Shown here: positions 33,088 to 43,000 of the stretch, in pieces
Layout of the letters: each line of letters opens with the position of its first letter
Position numbering within the stretch: the first letter of the stretch is position 1
DNA from: Lutimaribacter salitolerans
GTDB taxonomy: Bacteria > Pseudomonadota > Alphaproteobacteria > Rhodobacterales > Rhodobacteraceae
Assembly: GCF_042677865.1 (NCBI RefSeq)
Contig: NZ_JBHUDD010000008.1
Coordinates: 1-64,000, forward strand
DNA: 64,000 bases
Direction: 5' to 3'
Translations under genes and position numbers: made by a program
Notes under the pieces: generated by a model
Database searches by the model: none
Told to the model about the DNA's origin: nothing
What the model saw: only the letters and a program-made list of their open reading frames with translations

Positions 33088-33163
33088 GGCTATCCCTCTC
33101 TGGATCGCCGGGCCGTCCCGAAATGATACCCTGATGGGGGAGGCCGTCCTCGCATCGCGCAAC

Positions 33164-33835
33164 CTAGGTCCGGGGCGGTGCCTTGTCCATGCCCGGGCGC
33201 GCTTGCGTCACAGTCGCGCCCACCTCGGTCAGCTCATACACACCCGGACGCACGCGCCGGAACCAGCCATAATGATTGTCCGCCATGATCCGCGTTGCAT
33301 TGGGCACGCCCGTGGCCCGCGCCACCTCGGCCCCCTTGGCGGGCCCCTGCGCCAGATGCAACGCCACCCGCTCGGCATCCTGCCGATAGGCGGTCATCAC
33401 CGCCCCGCGCGTGCCACCAAGGTTTGGATCCCCTTGCAGTCGCTTGAAATCGTGCAGCAGCCGCGCCGCCTTGTCCGCCCGTTTGCGCGGAGCATAGGGC
33501 CCGGGATCGGCATGCACCTCGACCGCCCCGTCGCGCAACCGCACCGTCAGCACCCCCAGGCCCAACCGCCGGCACAGCCGGATGTTGGCCTGCAATGCCT
33601 TGTGGCTTGCGCGCCCGGTCCGGCGGGGCACACAGACATAGACGGCCTCGGCCACCGCCAGCCGCTCGCACGCCTGATGCAGCAGCGTCAGCGAGAACTG
33701 CGCCTTCAACTCGACCACCAGCGGCACGCCATCCCGCACCGCCAGCACGTCCACACCGCCGACCTCGGCCTTCACCTCGTAGCCCAATCGCTCAAGCCAC
33801 GCCTTGACCGGCGCGTACAGATCGGTTTCCGCCAC
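33164..33835 (-). CDS. DUF2161 family PD-(D/E)XK nuclease-like protein
   Basis: The 223-residue product begins VAETDLYAPVKAWLERLGYEVKAEV and continues VDVLAVRDGVPLVVELKAQFS; the D...ELK pattern is the PD-(D/E)XK nuclease core. A winged-helix-like part near the C-terminus (AQGPAKGAEVARATGVPNATRIM) may bind DNA. The start is uncertain: GTG at 33835 fits the usual start before ETDLY; GTG at 33841 or ATG at 33886 are alternatives. Function unknown; DUF2161 proteins are common in Rhodobacteraceae, usually standalone. Confidence 0.78.
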   Translation of the reverse strand: MAETDLYAPVKAWLERLGYEVKAEVGGVDVLAVRDGVPLVVELKAQFSLTLLHQACERLAVAEAVYVCVPRRTGRASHKALQANIRLCRRLGLGVLTVRLRDGAVEVHADPGPYAPRKRADKAARLLHDFKRLQGDPNLGGTRGAVMTAYRQDAERVALHLAQGPAKGAEVARATGVPNATRIMADNHYGWFRRVRPGVYELTEVGATVTQARPGMDKAPPRT

Positions 33836-33958
33836 CCACACCCCCCCGTTGATGCATTTCCGCCATGCGCGCCCGTTTCGCTGCATCGCAGCAGGTGACA
33901 AGCGCACGGCCCGGCCCTATAAGGCCCGCGAAATCCGACATTGAAAAGGGCACCCGCC

Positions 33959-34873
33959 ATGACCACGCTTGTTTTCGGCCACAAATCCCCCGACACCGAT
34001 TCCACCGGCTCGCCGCTGATCTGGGCCTGGTATCTGACCGAGGTTCAGGGCCAGAAGGCCGAGGCCGTCCTGCTGGGCGAACCCAACACCGAGGCCGCCT
34101 TTGTACTGAACCGCTGGGATTGCCCCAAGCCGCGCATCGTGACCGAGATCGCCGACGGCACCCCCGCCGTGATCGTCGACACAAACAATCCGGCCGAGCT
34201 GCCCGCAAACGTCAACGCGCTGGACGTGACCGCGATCATCGACCATCACAAGCTCGTCGGCGGGCTGGAAACCAAGGGTCCGATCGACATCACAATTCGC
34301 CCGTTGGCCTGCACCGCGACCATCATGCACGACCTGATGGGCGACACGGCCCTGCCCGACCAGATCAAGGGGCTGATGCTGTCGTGCATCCTGTCCGACA
34401 CTCTGGAATTCCGCAGCCCCACCACCACCGAGCATGACCGCGCCGTGGCCGAGAAACTGGCCGCCGATCTGGGCATCGACATCGCCGCCTACGCGTCCGA
34501 GCTGTTCGAGGCGAAATCCGACATCTCGGCCTTTGCCGACGCCGAGCTGCTGCGCATGGACTCCAAGGAGTACGAGGTCGCCGGCACGAAATTCCGCGTC
34601 TCGGTGCTGGAAACCACCGCGCCCAAGCTGGTGCTGGACCGCAAGGACAGCCTGATGGCGTCGATGGTCGATGTGGCCGCGCAGGATGGCGTCGATCAGG
34701 TGCTGCTGTTCGTCGTCGACATCCTGAACGAAGAGGCCACGCTGCTGGTCCCCAACGATCTGGTCAAGACACTGGCCGAGAAAAGCTTTGCCGCCACCGT
34801 CACCGGCGACACCGTGGTGCTGCCGGGCGTGATGAGCCGCAAGAAACAGATCATCCCGGTCCTGACGATGTGA
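33959..34873 (+). CDS. ppaC: Manganese-dependent inorganic pyrophosphatase
   Basis: The 304-residue family II (DHH) pyrophosphatase hydrolyses PPi. It has FGHKSPDTDS (metal ligands), VDTNNP, IIDHHK, the second-domain start after the central linker and the C-terminal substrate motif SRKKQ. GroEL-type length and all motifs look intact. ATG at 33959 follows AAAAGGG. A strong hairpin terminator lies 22 bases after the stop. It is divergent from the DUF2161 gene. Confidence 0.95.
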   Translation: MTTLVFGHKSPDTDSTGSPLIWAWYLTEVQGQKAEAVLLGEPNTEAAFVLNRWDCPKPRIVTEIADGTPAVIVDTNNPAELPANVNALDVTAIIDHHKLVGGLETKGPIDITIRPLACTATIMHDLMGDTALPDQIKGLMLSCILSDTLEFRSPTTTEHDRAVAEKLAADLGIDIAAYASELFEAKSDISAFADAELLRMDSKEYEVAGTKFRVSVLETTAPKLVLDRKDSLMASMVDVAAQDGVDQVLLFVVDILNEEATLLVPNDLVKTLAEKSFAATVTGDTVVLPGVMSRKKQIIPVLTM

Positions 34874-34895
34874 TCCTGTTCGGCTGGATGCGCGC

Positions 34896-34924
34896 AAAGG
34901 GGCACCGCTCGCGGTGCCCTTTTC
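34896..34924 (+). terminator. Rho-independent terminator of ppaC
   Basis: GGGCACCGC-TC-GCGGTGCCC with flanking A-run and TTTT on the plus strand; a textbook stem-loop followed by TTTT. Confidence 0.9.
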
Positions 34925-35102
34925 GTTTGGAACATACAGGGGTCCAACCCAGGCAACCGGCTCGCCCGCGCGCAACAAAGGCACCGCAGCAAGCGCAGTC
35001 CGTACATCAACGGGGAACCGTTGGGCTCAGGTCAAACTGCACCTTGCAGCCCACCAGATCAGTCCCGTTGCCCGACCGGACGCTGGCTGGCCGCGCAGCG
35101 GC

Positions 35103-36593
35103 CTATGTGCCGTACAGCGCGCCCCAACGCTCGATCAGCGCCTGTTGCAGCTCCTTTGATCGCCTGTTCCACGGACGCGCGCCCTCGGGGCGTTCCCGCT
35201 GGGCGCGGGGGATGCCGGCGCGGGTTTCGGTGTCGGCGGTGAAAATCGCGAATGCCAGTTCGCTGCCATCCTTGGTCGTCATGTAGCCCGCCAGCGCGCT
35301 GACAAAATTCAGCGTACCGGTCTTGGCGTCCACGGTGATCGGATGAGAGCTGTCGGGCCGCCCCTGCGCATCGCGCAGGGCAATCGGTCGCAGGATCGGG
35401 CGCAGAACCGTGTTCTGTCCCGCCTTGGTCAGCGCGGTGACCATCGCTTGCGGGCTGACGCGCGAGGCGTCCCCCAGACCCGAATGATCGACCAGCGCCG
35501 CCCCGGTCATGCCAAGGTTTGCCTCGGCCCAGCCGCTCATCCGGGTCGCCGAGGCGCGCAGGCTGTCGACCTTGCCGCCTCCGGCCTGACTGGCCGCGAT
35601 ACCGACCATCTCGGCTGTCAGGTTGGTGGAATAGCGCAGCACCTCGCGCAGAATCTCGCGCAGCGGGGCGCTGTCATGGCGGGCCAGCACCGTGCCGCCT
35701 GGCTGGGTGTCTGTCTCGGTCTCTGCCGTCAGAACGATGCCCTGCGCCCGGGCAAAGCCGCGAAACACCTCGCCTGCATACAGTGCGGGGCGTCGCACCG
35801 GCAACCAGCGTGCCCCGCCATTGCCCAGTGCCCCGCGTGCCACCGTCCAGTCATCCCGCCCGTCCGTGTCGGCATATGTGTAGACCGGCGCATCGCGCGC
35901 CACCACCTGCATCCGGGCGACCTGCACTTCGGGGCGGTAGCGGTCGGATCGCGCATCCATCGTCACGCCATAGTCCGAGCCCTGGCGCTTCCACTCGAAA
36001 TGCACGCGGTTGTAGTTCAGCGCCAGCCCCGACACCGCGGGGTTATAGCCCACGTGCGCGGGCTGACCCGGGTCGATCTCGCGCGCAAACGGCATCGCGC
36101 CGCCCCAGACCAGAAACCTGCCCCGGACCTCGCGCAGGCCTGTGGCCTTGATCTGCGCCGCCAGATCGGCCAGCGCGTTGGTGTCCAGCGTCGGATCGCC
36201 CCCGCCCGCCAGCACCAGATCGCCGTCCAGGATGCCGTCCTGCACCGGGCCCACCGCGATCACCCGGGTTTCGAACCGATGCGCAGGCCCCAGCCGGTCC
36301 AGCGCATAGAGCGCGGTTACCGCCTTGGCCACGCTGGCCGGCGGCAGGGCCGTCTCTGCTGACCGCCCCTCCAGCATCAGGCCGGTGCGGGCATCCGCAA
36401 CGGCATAGCCCACCGCACCGCCCAGCCGCGCCTGCGCGATCAGGCTTTCGGCATCTGGCACCGTGCTGGTCCGGAAATTGCCGGGCCGCAACGCCGGTCG
36501 CAACGAGGATGCGGGCGGATCGGCCCAGGCAGGCGTACCCGCAAGGGCCGCCGCACCGATCAGGAAATGCCGTCTGGAAAGAGCTTTCGTCAT
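35103..36593 (-). CDS. dacB: D-alanyl-D-alanine carboxypeptidase/endopeptidase DacB (PBP4-like)
   Basis: The 496-residue class C penicillin-binding protein cuts peptidoglycan cross-links or terminal D-Ala. It begins with a Tat-like signal (SRRHFLIGAAALAGTPAWA). The active-site set is SxxK (PPASVAKAV), SxN (YSTNLTAEM) and KTG (VDAKTGTLN). The long insertion between SxxK and SxN is typical of PBP4. ATG at 36593 chosen at the twin-arginine signal. Monocistronic by appearance. Confidence 0.93.
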   Translation of the reverse strand: MTKALSRRHFLIGAAALAGTPAWADPPASSLRPALRPGNFRTSTVPDAESLIAQARLGGAVGYAVADARTGLMLEGRSAETALPPASVAKAVTALYALDRLGPAHRFETRVIAVGPVQDGILDGDLVLAGGGDPTLDTNALADLAAQIKATGLREVRGRFLVWGGAMPFAREIDPGQPAHVGYNPAVSGLALNYNRVHFEWKRQGSDYGVTMDARSDRYRPEVQVARMQVVARDAPVYTYADTDGRDDWTVARGALGNGGARWLPVRRPALYAGEVFRGFARAQGIVLTAETETDTQPGGTVLARHDSAPLREILREVLRYSTNLTAEMVGIAASQAGGGKVDSLRASATRMSGWAEANLGMTGAALVDHSGLGDASRVSPQAMVTALTKAGQNTVLRPILRPIALRDAQGRPDSSHPITVDAKTGTLNFVSALAGYMTTKDGSELAFAIFTADTETRAGIPRAQRERPEGARPWNRRSKELQQALIERWGALYGT

Positions 36594-36661
36594 GGTCCGA
36601 ACCCTAGACATGTCACGCGCCCGCACACAAGCGCGCGGCCTTCACTTTTTGACGCAGATCG

Positions 36662-37315
36662 CTACCTTGTCCATCCCCCGGATTTCCGGATGCCGCTGGA
36701 AGAGATATCGACCATCGGCACATTCAGGAAACACCAGCGCGGCGCAGACCCGCTGGCCAACAGCCCTGACGCCCGTGCAGGCAGTTTCGCCGCGCGGTAG
36801 ATCCGCGCCGCCTTGGACGCGCGCGCCGAAATCCGCTGCCCCGGGCGCGCCAGCACGCCCACCGGCACGCTCTGCATGATCTGTTGCCAATCCTGCCAGC
36901 GATCCAGTTGCGCCAAATTGTCCGCCCCCATCAGCCAGACGAACCGCACACCGGGATAAAGCCGCCGCAGCGCGCGCAGCGTCTGCGCAGTATAGCGCGT
37001 GCCGATCCGGGCCTCGATATCCGTGATCGCCACGCGCGGATGATCCATCACCGCCCGCGCCCGTGCGATCCGCCGCGCCATGTCTGCCGGGCCTTGTGCC
37101 TTTAACGGATTGCCGGGGCTGATCACCCACCACACCGCATCAAGACCGAACCGCCGCAGCGCCTCGCGCGTGATATGGGCATGGCCTTCGTGGGCGGGAT
37201 CGAACGACCCGCCCAGCAGGCCCACCACCTGCCCCGCCCGCGCCTGCGGCAGGTCATGCCTTGCCAAACCCGTCTGCCCTGTCACGCAACGCCCCCCTTC
37301 GGTCGGCGCGGACAT
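36662..37315 (-). CDS. nadD: Nicotinate-nucleotide adenylyltransferase
   Basis: The 217-residue enzyme makes nicotinate adenine dinucleotide in NAD synthesis. VGLLGGSFDPAHEGHAHI is the nucleotidyltransferase HxGH-type motif and ISSSGIRKSG the C-terminal ISSTxIR motif. WVISPGNPLK and FVWLMGADNL also match. The first 28 residues precede the conserved start of the domain, so the start could be GTG at 37285; ATG 37315 is given. It lies between dacB and the divergent MaoC-PTA gene. Confidence 0.92.
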   Translation of the reverse strand: MSAPTEGGRCVTGQTGLARHDLPQARAGQVVGLLGGSFDPAHEGHAHITREALRRFGLDAVWWVISPGNPLKAQGPADMARRIARARAVMDHPRVAITDIEARIGTRYTAQTLRALRRLYPGVRFVWLMGADNLAQLDRWQDWQQIMQSVPVGVLARPGQRISARASKAARIYRAAKLPARASGLLASGSAPRWCFLNVPMVDISSSGIRKSGGWTR

Positions 37316-37439
37316 TGGCAGATCACCCCGCCGCTGCCAACACCCGGCGTCACACCGGCGTCATGGAAATCCGAAACGGTGAAACGCGTGACATCCGCGC
37401 GCCCAGCCGCTACCGCTATGCCAAACCACCGGAGACGCC

Positions 37440-38828
37440 ATGCATATCGAGAACCGCACCTTTGACGAATTGCAGCCCGGCGACAGCCGCGAATTGCGCC
37501 GCCTGTGCACACAGGACGATCTGCTGGTCTTTGCCAATGTCTCGGGCAACCACAACCCCATGCATATCTACAACCTCGACGGCGACGGCGACGGCACGCC
37601 CGAGGCGGTGGCACCGGGCATGTTCGTGGGCGCGCTGGTTTCGGCGGTGATCGGCAATCTGCTGCCGGGGGCCGGCACGCTGTATCGCGCGCAAAGTCTT
37701 GTGTTCCACGCCCGCGCCCATGCCGACGACGAACTGGTCAGCCGTGTCACCGTCACCGACAAGAACGAATCCACCCATACCGTGACACTGGCGACCGAGG
37801 TGCGGCGCGTGTCCGACGACGCGCTGATCCTGTCCGGCGTGGCCGAGGTCGAGGCCCCGCGCCACAAGCTGAGCTACTCCAGCCACGACCTGCCGGGCCT
37901 GATCGTGCAGCGCCACCGCCATTTCGAAAAGCTGCTGAAACAGGCCGAGGGCCTGGCCCTCCTGATCACCGCTGTCGTCTGCCCCGAGGACCCCAACTCG
38001 CTGGGCGGCGCTCTGCTGGCGCGCGACCACACGCTGATCACGCCGATCCTTGTGGGCGATGCGGGCAAGATCGCCCTGACCGCGCAGGATATGGGCGCGG
38101 ATCTGACCGGTGTCGAGATCATCGACATTCCCGATCACGCCGCCGCCGCGCGCCATGCCGTGGCCCTTGTGGGTCAGGGACGCGCGCAGGCGCTGATGAA
38201 GGGGCACCTGCACACAGATCAATTGCTGCGCGCGATCATCGACAAGTCCGCCGGCCTGCGCACCGGTCGCCGCCTGACCCATGCCTTCGTGATGGATGTG
38301 CCGGGGCTGGCGCATCCGTTGCTGGTGACAGATGCCGCCATCAACATCGCCCCCGACCTGAAAACCAAGGTCGACATCGTGCAGAATGCCATCGACCTCG
38401 CCCGCTCCATCGGGATCGAGCAGCCCAAGGTCGGCGTGCTGTCGGCGGTCGAAACCGTCAACCCCGACCTGCCGTCGTCGATAGATGCCGCGCTGCTGTC
38501 CAAGATGGCCGAGCGCGGGCAGATCACCGGCGGGCTGGTCGATGGCCCGCTGGCAATGGATAACGCGGTGGATATCGCCGCTGCCCGCACCAAGGGGCTG
38601 ACCTCGCCAGTTGCGGGCCGGGCCGAGGTGCTGGTGGTGCCCAACATCGATGCGGGCAACATGCTGGCCAAGCAACTGGCCTTCATCAGCCACGCCGAGG
38701 CGGCGGGGCTGGTGCTGGGCGCATCGGTGCCGATCATCCTGAATTCACGCTCGGACGACGACATGGCGCGGCTGGCGTCCTGCGCTGTGGCTGCCTTGCA
38801 TCACCAGCGGCTGACCGGGGGCGCGTGA
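37440..38828 (+). CDS. Bifunctional enoyl-CoA hydratase (MaoC)/phosphate acetyltransferase
   Basis: The 462-residue fusion has an N-terminal MaoC hot-dog domain (about 1-140; LQPGDSRELRRLCTQDDLL, FANVSGNHNPMHI) and a C-terminal PTA/PTB domain (about 150-462; LLITAVVCPEDPNSLGGALLARDHTLITPILVGD, LMKGHLHTDQLLRAIIDK, FVMDVPGLAHPL). In the MaoC active site the catalytic Asp of SGDxNPxH is Asn (SGNHNPMH), which may reduce hydratase activity. The gene overlaps ackA by one base (TGATG). The pair converts acyl-CoA to acyl phosphate and then to acid plus ATP; acetyl or butyryl/propionyl is possible. Confidence 0.92.
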   Translation: MHIENRTFDELQPGDSRELRRLCTQDDLLVFANVSGNHNPMHIYNLDGDGDGTPEAVAPGMFVGALVSAVIGNLLPGAGTLYRAQSLVFHARAHADDELVSRVTVTDKNESTHTVTLATEVRRVSDDALILSGVAEVEAPRHKLSYSSHDLPGLIVQRHRHFEKLLKQAEGLALLITAVVCPEDPNSLGGALLARDHTLITPILVGDAGKIALTAQDMGADLTGVEIIDIPDHAAAARHAVALVGQGRAQALMKGHLHTDQLLRAIIDKSAGLRTGRRLTHAFVMDVPGLAHPLLVTDAAINIAPDLKTKVDIVQNAIDLARSIGIEQPKVGVLSAVETVNPDLPSSIDAALLSKMAERGQITGGLVDGPLAMDNAVDIAAARTKGLTSPVAGRAEVLVVPNIDAGNMLAKQLAFISHAEAAGLVLGASVPIILNSRSDDDMARLASCAVAALHHQRLTGGA

Positions 38829-40000
38829 TGGCGCATGTGCTGGTTCTGAACGCGGGTTCATCCTCGCTCAAGTTCGGGCTGTTCACCGCGCAGGCCGAGC
38901 CGGAGCCGCTGGCAACCGGACTGGTCGACCGCATCGGCGGCGCGGCGCGTCTGGTGCTGAAGGATGCACAGGGCAAGCCGCTGCACGATGCCGACCTGCC
39001 GTCCGATCAGGCGCGCGACCACCACGGCGCCTTGCAGGCCGCGCTGGCGCAGATCGAGGCACGCTTTGCCGATGCGCAGGTGCAGGCGGTGGGGCACCGG
39101 ATTGTCCATGGCGGGCAGCACTTTGCCGATCCGGTCGAGCTGACCCCGGATGTGATGACCAAACTGCACACGCTGGTGCCCTTCGCGCCGCTGCACCAGC
39201 CCCACAATCTGGCGGGGGTGCAGGCGGCGATGGCCGAATTTCCGCAGGCGCGGCAGGTGGCCTGCTTCGACACCGCCTTTCACCGCAGCCACCCGTTTGT
39301 GAACGATACCTTCGCCCTGCCGCGCAGCTATTATGACAAGGGCGTGCGCCGATATGGCTTTCACGGGCTCAGCTATGACTACATCTCGGGCAGGCTGGCA
39401 CAGATGGCCCCGTCGATCCATGCGGGTCGGGTGGTGGTGGCGCATCTGGGCAACGGCGCGTCGATGTGCGGGATGCTGGCAGGCCGCTCGCTGGCCTCGA
39501 CCATGGGGTTTTCCGCGCTCGACGGTCTGCCCATGGGCACCCGCTCGGGGCAGCTTGACCCCGGTGTGATGCTGTACATGTTGCAGCAGGAGGGGCTGGG
39601 CGCGTCTGACATCTCGGACCTGCTGTACAAGCGATCCGGCCTGCTGGGGCTGTCGGGGGTCAGCCACGACATGCGCACGCTTCTGGCCTCGGATGATCCG
39701 CATGCCGGGCAGGCGATCGACTATTTCACCTTTCGCATCCGGCGCGAACTGGGGGCCATGGCCGCCGCGCTTGAGGGGCTGGATGCGGTCGTGTTTACCG
39801 GCGGAATCGGCGAAAACGCCGCTCCCATCCGCCACGCCGTCTGCACCGGCATGCGCTGGATCGGGATCGACCTGGACGAGGCCGCCAATGCCGCCAATGC
39901 CACGGTGATCAGCACCGGTCACAGCCGCGTTCGCGTCATGGTCATCCCAACGAACGAAGAGCTGATCATCGCCCGCGCCGCGGCTGCCAACCCTGCTTGA
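38828..40000 (+). CDS. ackA: Acetate kinase (acetate/propionate kinase family)
   Basis: The 390-residue ASKHA kinase begins VLVLNAGSSSLKFGLF and has VGHRIVHGGQHF, RRYGFHGLSYDYI and MGTRSGQLDPGV. These are the canonical acetate kinase motifs. It interconverts acetyl phosphate and acetate with ADP/ATP. The start is the ATG at 38828 (a GTG three bases earlier is rejected). It shares a base with the upstream stop, so the two are co-translated. Confidence 0.95.
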   Translation: MAHVLVLNAGSSSLKFGLFTAQAEPEPLATGLVDRIGGAARLVLKDAQGKPLHDADLPSDQARDHHGALQAALAQIEARFADAQVQAVGHRIVHGGQHFADPVELTPDVMTKLHTLVPFAPLHQPHNLAGVQAAMAEFPQARQVACFDTAFHRSHPFVNDTFALPRSYYDKGVRRYGFHGLSYDYISGRLAQMAPSIHAGRVVVAHLGNGASMCGMLAGRSLASTMGFSALDGLPMGTRSGQLDPGVMLYMLQQEGLGASDISDLLYKRSGLLGLSGVSHDMRTLLASDDPHAGQAIDYFTFRIRRELGAMAAALEGLDAVVFTGGIGENAAPIRHAVCTGMRWIGIDLDEAANAANATVISTGHSRVRVMVIPTNEELIIARAAAANPA

Positions 40001-40027
40001 CAGCCCGGATACAGGCGCGGCGCAACC

Positions 40028-43000
40028 TCAGTAATCGCGCTCGAAGTACACCCCGATCCCGGTGTCGCCGTCCGACCGCAACCGGCCGCGTACCGTCACG
40101 CTTGGACTGACCTCGAGGTTCAGGTTGATCTCGGTCTCGCCCGTGCCATTCACCACCACGTCGGAATAGATGTTTTCCGACAGGTACTTGCCCGCACGCG
40201 CCTGCACCGTGCCATCCGCATCCGTGCTGACATCCAGATCGTCCAGCGACAGCGATTCCCGCAGCTGCCCGGTGAGCCCGGCCCCGCCACGCCCCGACAG
40301 GGTGCGCAGCGCGTTGGCCAGCCGCAGCGCCTGCAACGGCGAGATCTCGGTAAGGTCGCGCCCGAACAGCAGCAGCGACAGGATCTCGTCCTCGGGCAGG
40401 CTGGGCACCGAACTCAGCAGAAGTTCCGGGGCGCTGGCCAGCCCTTCCAGCCCCAGGGTGACACTTGCATTCGTGGTCTGGGTGGTGGCCGAGAACCGCA
40501 GATAGGGATCGAAACTGCCTTGCAGGTTCACGAAACCCTCGTCCAGCACCAGCCGTTGACCCAGGATGTCAAACCGCCCACGGACCAGTTCGAACCGGCC
40601 CTGCGGCACCAGATCGGCGGTGGTGCCCAGCAGCCGCAACTGCCCGCCCAGTTCCGCATCCAGACCCCGCCCGCGCACGAAGATGCGCGAGGGCGCGCGG
40701 ATCGTCAGGTCGATCGGAAAGGCGGGCCCGCGCGCCGCGCGCCGCCCGTCGCCCGGTTGTTCGACCAGCCCCGCCCATTGCCGCACGCGCCGGACCTCGG
40801 CGGGTTCGTTGACATGGCGCAGCCCCGGCAGATCGGCAAAGCTGGCCCCGGACGAGGCCGGAATCCGCAGTTCCGCCGGGCCAAGGTCGATCACCCCGGC
40901 GATCCGCGCCCCACCGGTCAACGGCCCGCGCAGAGTTATTGTGCCATCGGCGGTCGTCTCGAACAGCCGCGCCTGACGCAGGCCCAGATTCTGGGCCTGC
41001 ACCGCCAGATCGGCGTTGAAGGGCGCGCTCAGCCCGGTGGTGCCCGTCACCTGCAGGCGCCCGCCCGAGGATACGTTTGTGCCGGCCTCAATCCGCGCCT
41101 GCCCCCCGGACAGGTCGATACGTGCATTGATCGCTTCCAGCGCCAGCGCCAGATTGGGCAGGGCAAACCGTGCATCCGACGTCTCTATCCGCCCCGACAG
41201 TGACGACAGCGCCAGCGGCCCCGACAGCCGCAGGTCATAGGTCGCGATGCCATTGACCGCGCGCGGGCTCAGCCGCGCATTGGCCAGCGCCAGCGGCACG
41301 CGCCCGTTCAGCGCCAGATCGGCACGGCTGAAATCGGCGGCCAGCGTGCCGCTTGTCGCCAGCGTCGTGCCGCCCGATGCCGTGCCGTCCACATCCACCC
41401 GCCAGGTGCCGTTGTCACGCCGCGCCGTGCCTTCGATCGTCACCGGCCCGGACAGTTCGGGGGCCAGCAGCCCACCGTTGCGCAGGCGCAGGCTGGCGGT
41501 CAGGCTGTCACCCTGCGGGCCGCTTGTGCCATCCACCTGCCCGCTCAGTTCGGGCAGGGACAGGCGCGCGTTCTCGACCGTCACCCGGCCTTCGGCATTG
41601 CGCGTGACGCGTGTGGTCAACTGGCCTTCGCCGCGCAGGATGCTGTCGGCAATCGGCAGGTTGATCGACGGGCTTTGCGTGCGCAGCGTCAGATCGACAG
41701 ATCCGGCAAGCTCTTCGATCGCCAGCGAAATATCCGCATCCGCCGCAATGGACCCGCCCAGCCGCCGGCCCGCCAGTGTCGAATAGGCCGACAGCGCGCC
41801 CACCTGCGCGCGAAGCTGCCCGGCCAGTTGCGCGGCGCTGTCCAGATCGGTGAGACGGCCTTGCCAGTTCACCTCGGTCTGCCCCGGCAGGGTGGCATCA
41901 GCAGTCAGGTCCCATTCGGTATCGGTGCCACTGCCCTGCGCCGTCAGGCTGGCCGGCCCTTCAAGGCCCGGCGCGACCATCGAAACCTCGGCCAGACGCG
42001 CGTTCAGATCAAAGCTGCCACCCTCGTCGCCGACCCGTCCGTCTCCCGTGATCGTGGCGTGATCGGTGGTGATGTTCAGTCGATCGACCTGCACACCCGA
42101 AGCGTCGCGCTGTACGCGTGCCTCCAGCCGCCCGTTCCCCGCCAGCAGAGGATCAACCTGCGGCTGGTCCAGCGCCAGATCGGTCGTATCCGCCTCCAGA
42201 TCAACCCGCCCGGTCATGTCCGACAGCGCCAGCGCCACATCGGCGCGGGCAGTGATGGCCCCGCCAAGATCGCGCCCCACCAGCGAGGAAAAGTCCGACA
42301 GTGCGCCCAGTTGCACGCGCGCCTCGCCCGCCAGTCGCGGGGCGCTGTCCAGATCGCTCAGCTGTCCCTGCCAGTTCAGCGCGGCCTGCCCCGGCAGGCT
42401 GGCCTCGGCGATCAGGTCAACCGTTGCATAGGTGCCGCTGCCCTGTGCCGTCAGCGTGGCCGGCCCCTGCAGTTCGGGCGCAACCAGCGCGACATCATCC
42501 ACGCGCGTGTCCAGGCCGAATTCGACATCCTCCTCGCGCAGCTCTGCGTCGCCGGTGATGGTGGCGTGATCGGTGGCGATGCGCAGCCCTTCGACGCGGG
42601 TGCCCGTCGTCCCGCGCACCACGCGCAGCGACAGTTGCCCCTCGCCCGCCAGCAGCGGGTCGACCTGCGGCTGATCCAGCGCCAAATCAGTGGTGCCGCC
42701 GTCGAACCGCAGGTCCACCAGCCCCGACACCGGGGCCAGATCGCCGGTGACGGCCAGCCGTGCAGCCCCTGTCAGCGGCACCCCGGCCAAGGGGGCAAAG
42801 CGCGACAGATCCTGCGCCGCCAGCGTCATGTCGACATCGGCCAGCAGGTCCAGGCCTTCCTCTGGCTGGTCCAGCGTCACCGCGCCGGTCAACCCGTAAT
42901 CAGCCCCGCTCAGATCGATCTCGGACAGGCGCAGCGGGCTGCCATCGGTCCAGTCAAACGCCATCCGCCCCGACAGCGCATCGCCCACGGCGGTCGAAAG

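Noticed and set aside
33905..33907. GTG at 33907 as start of the DUF2161 gene
   Set aside because: The first 24 residues from it have no similarity to the family start, which fits the position of GTG 33835.
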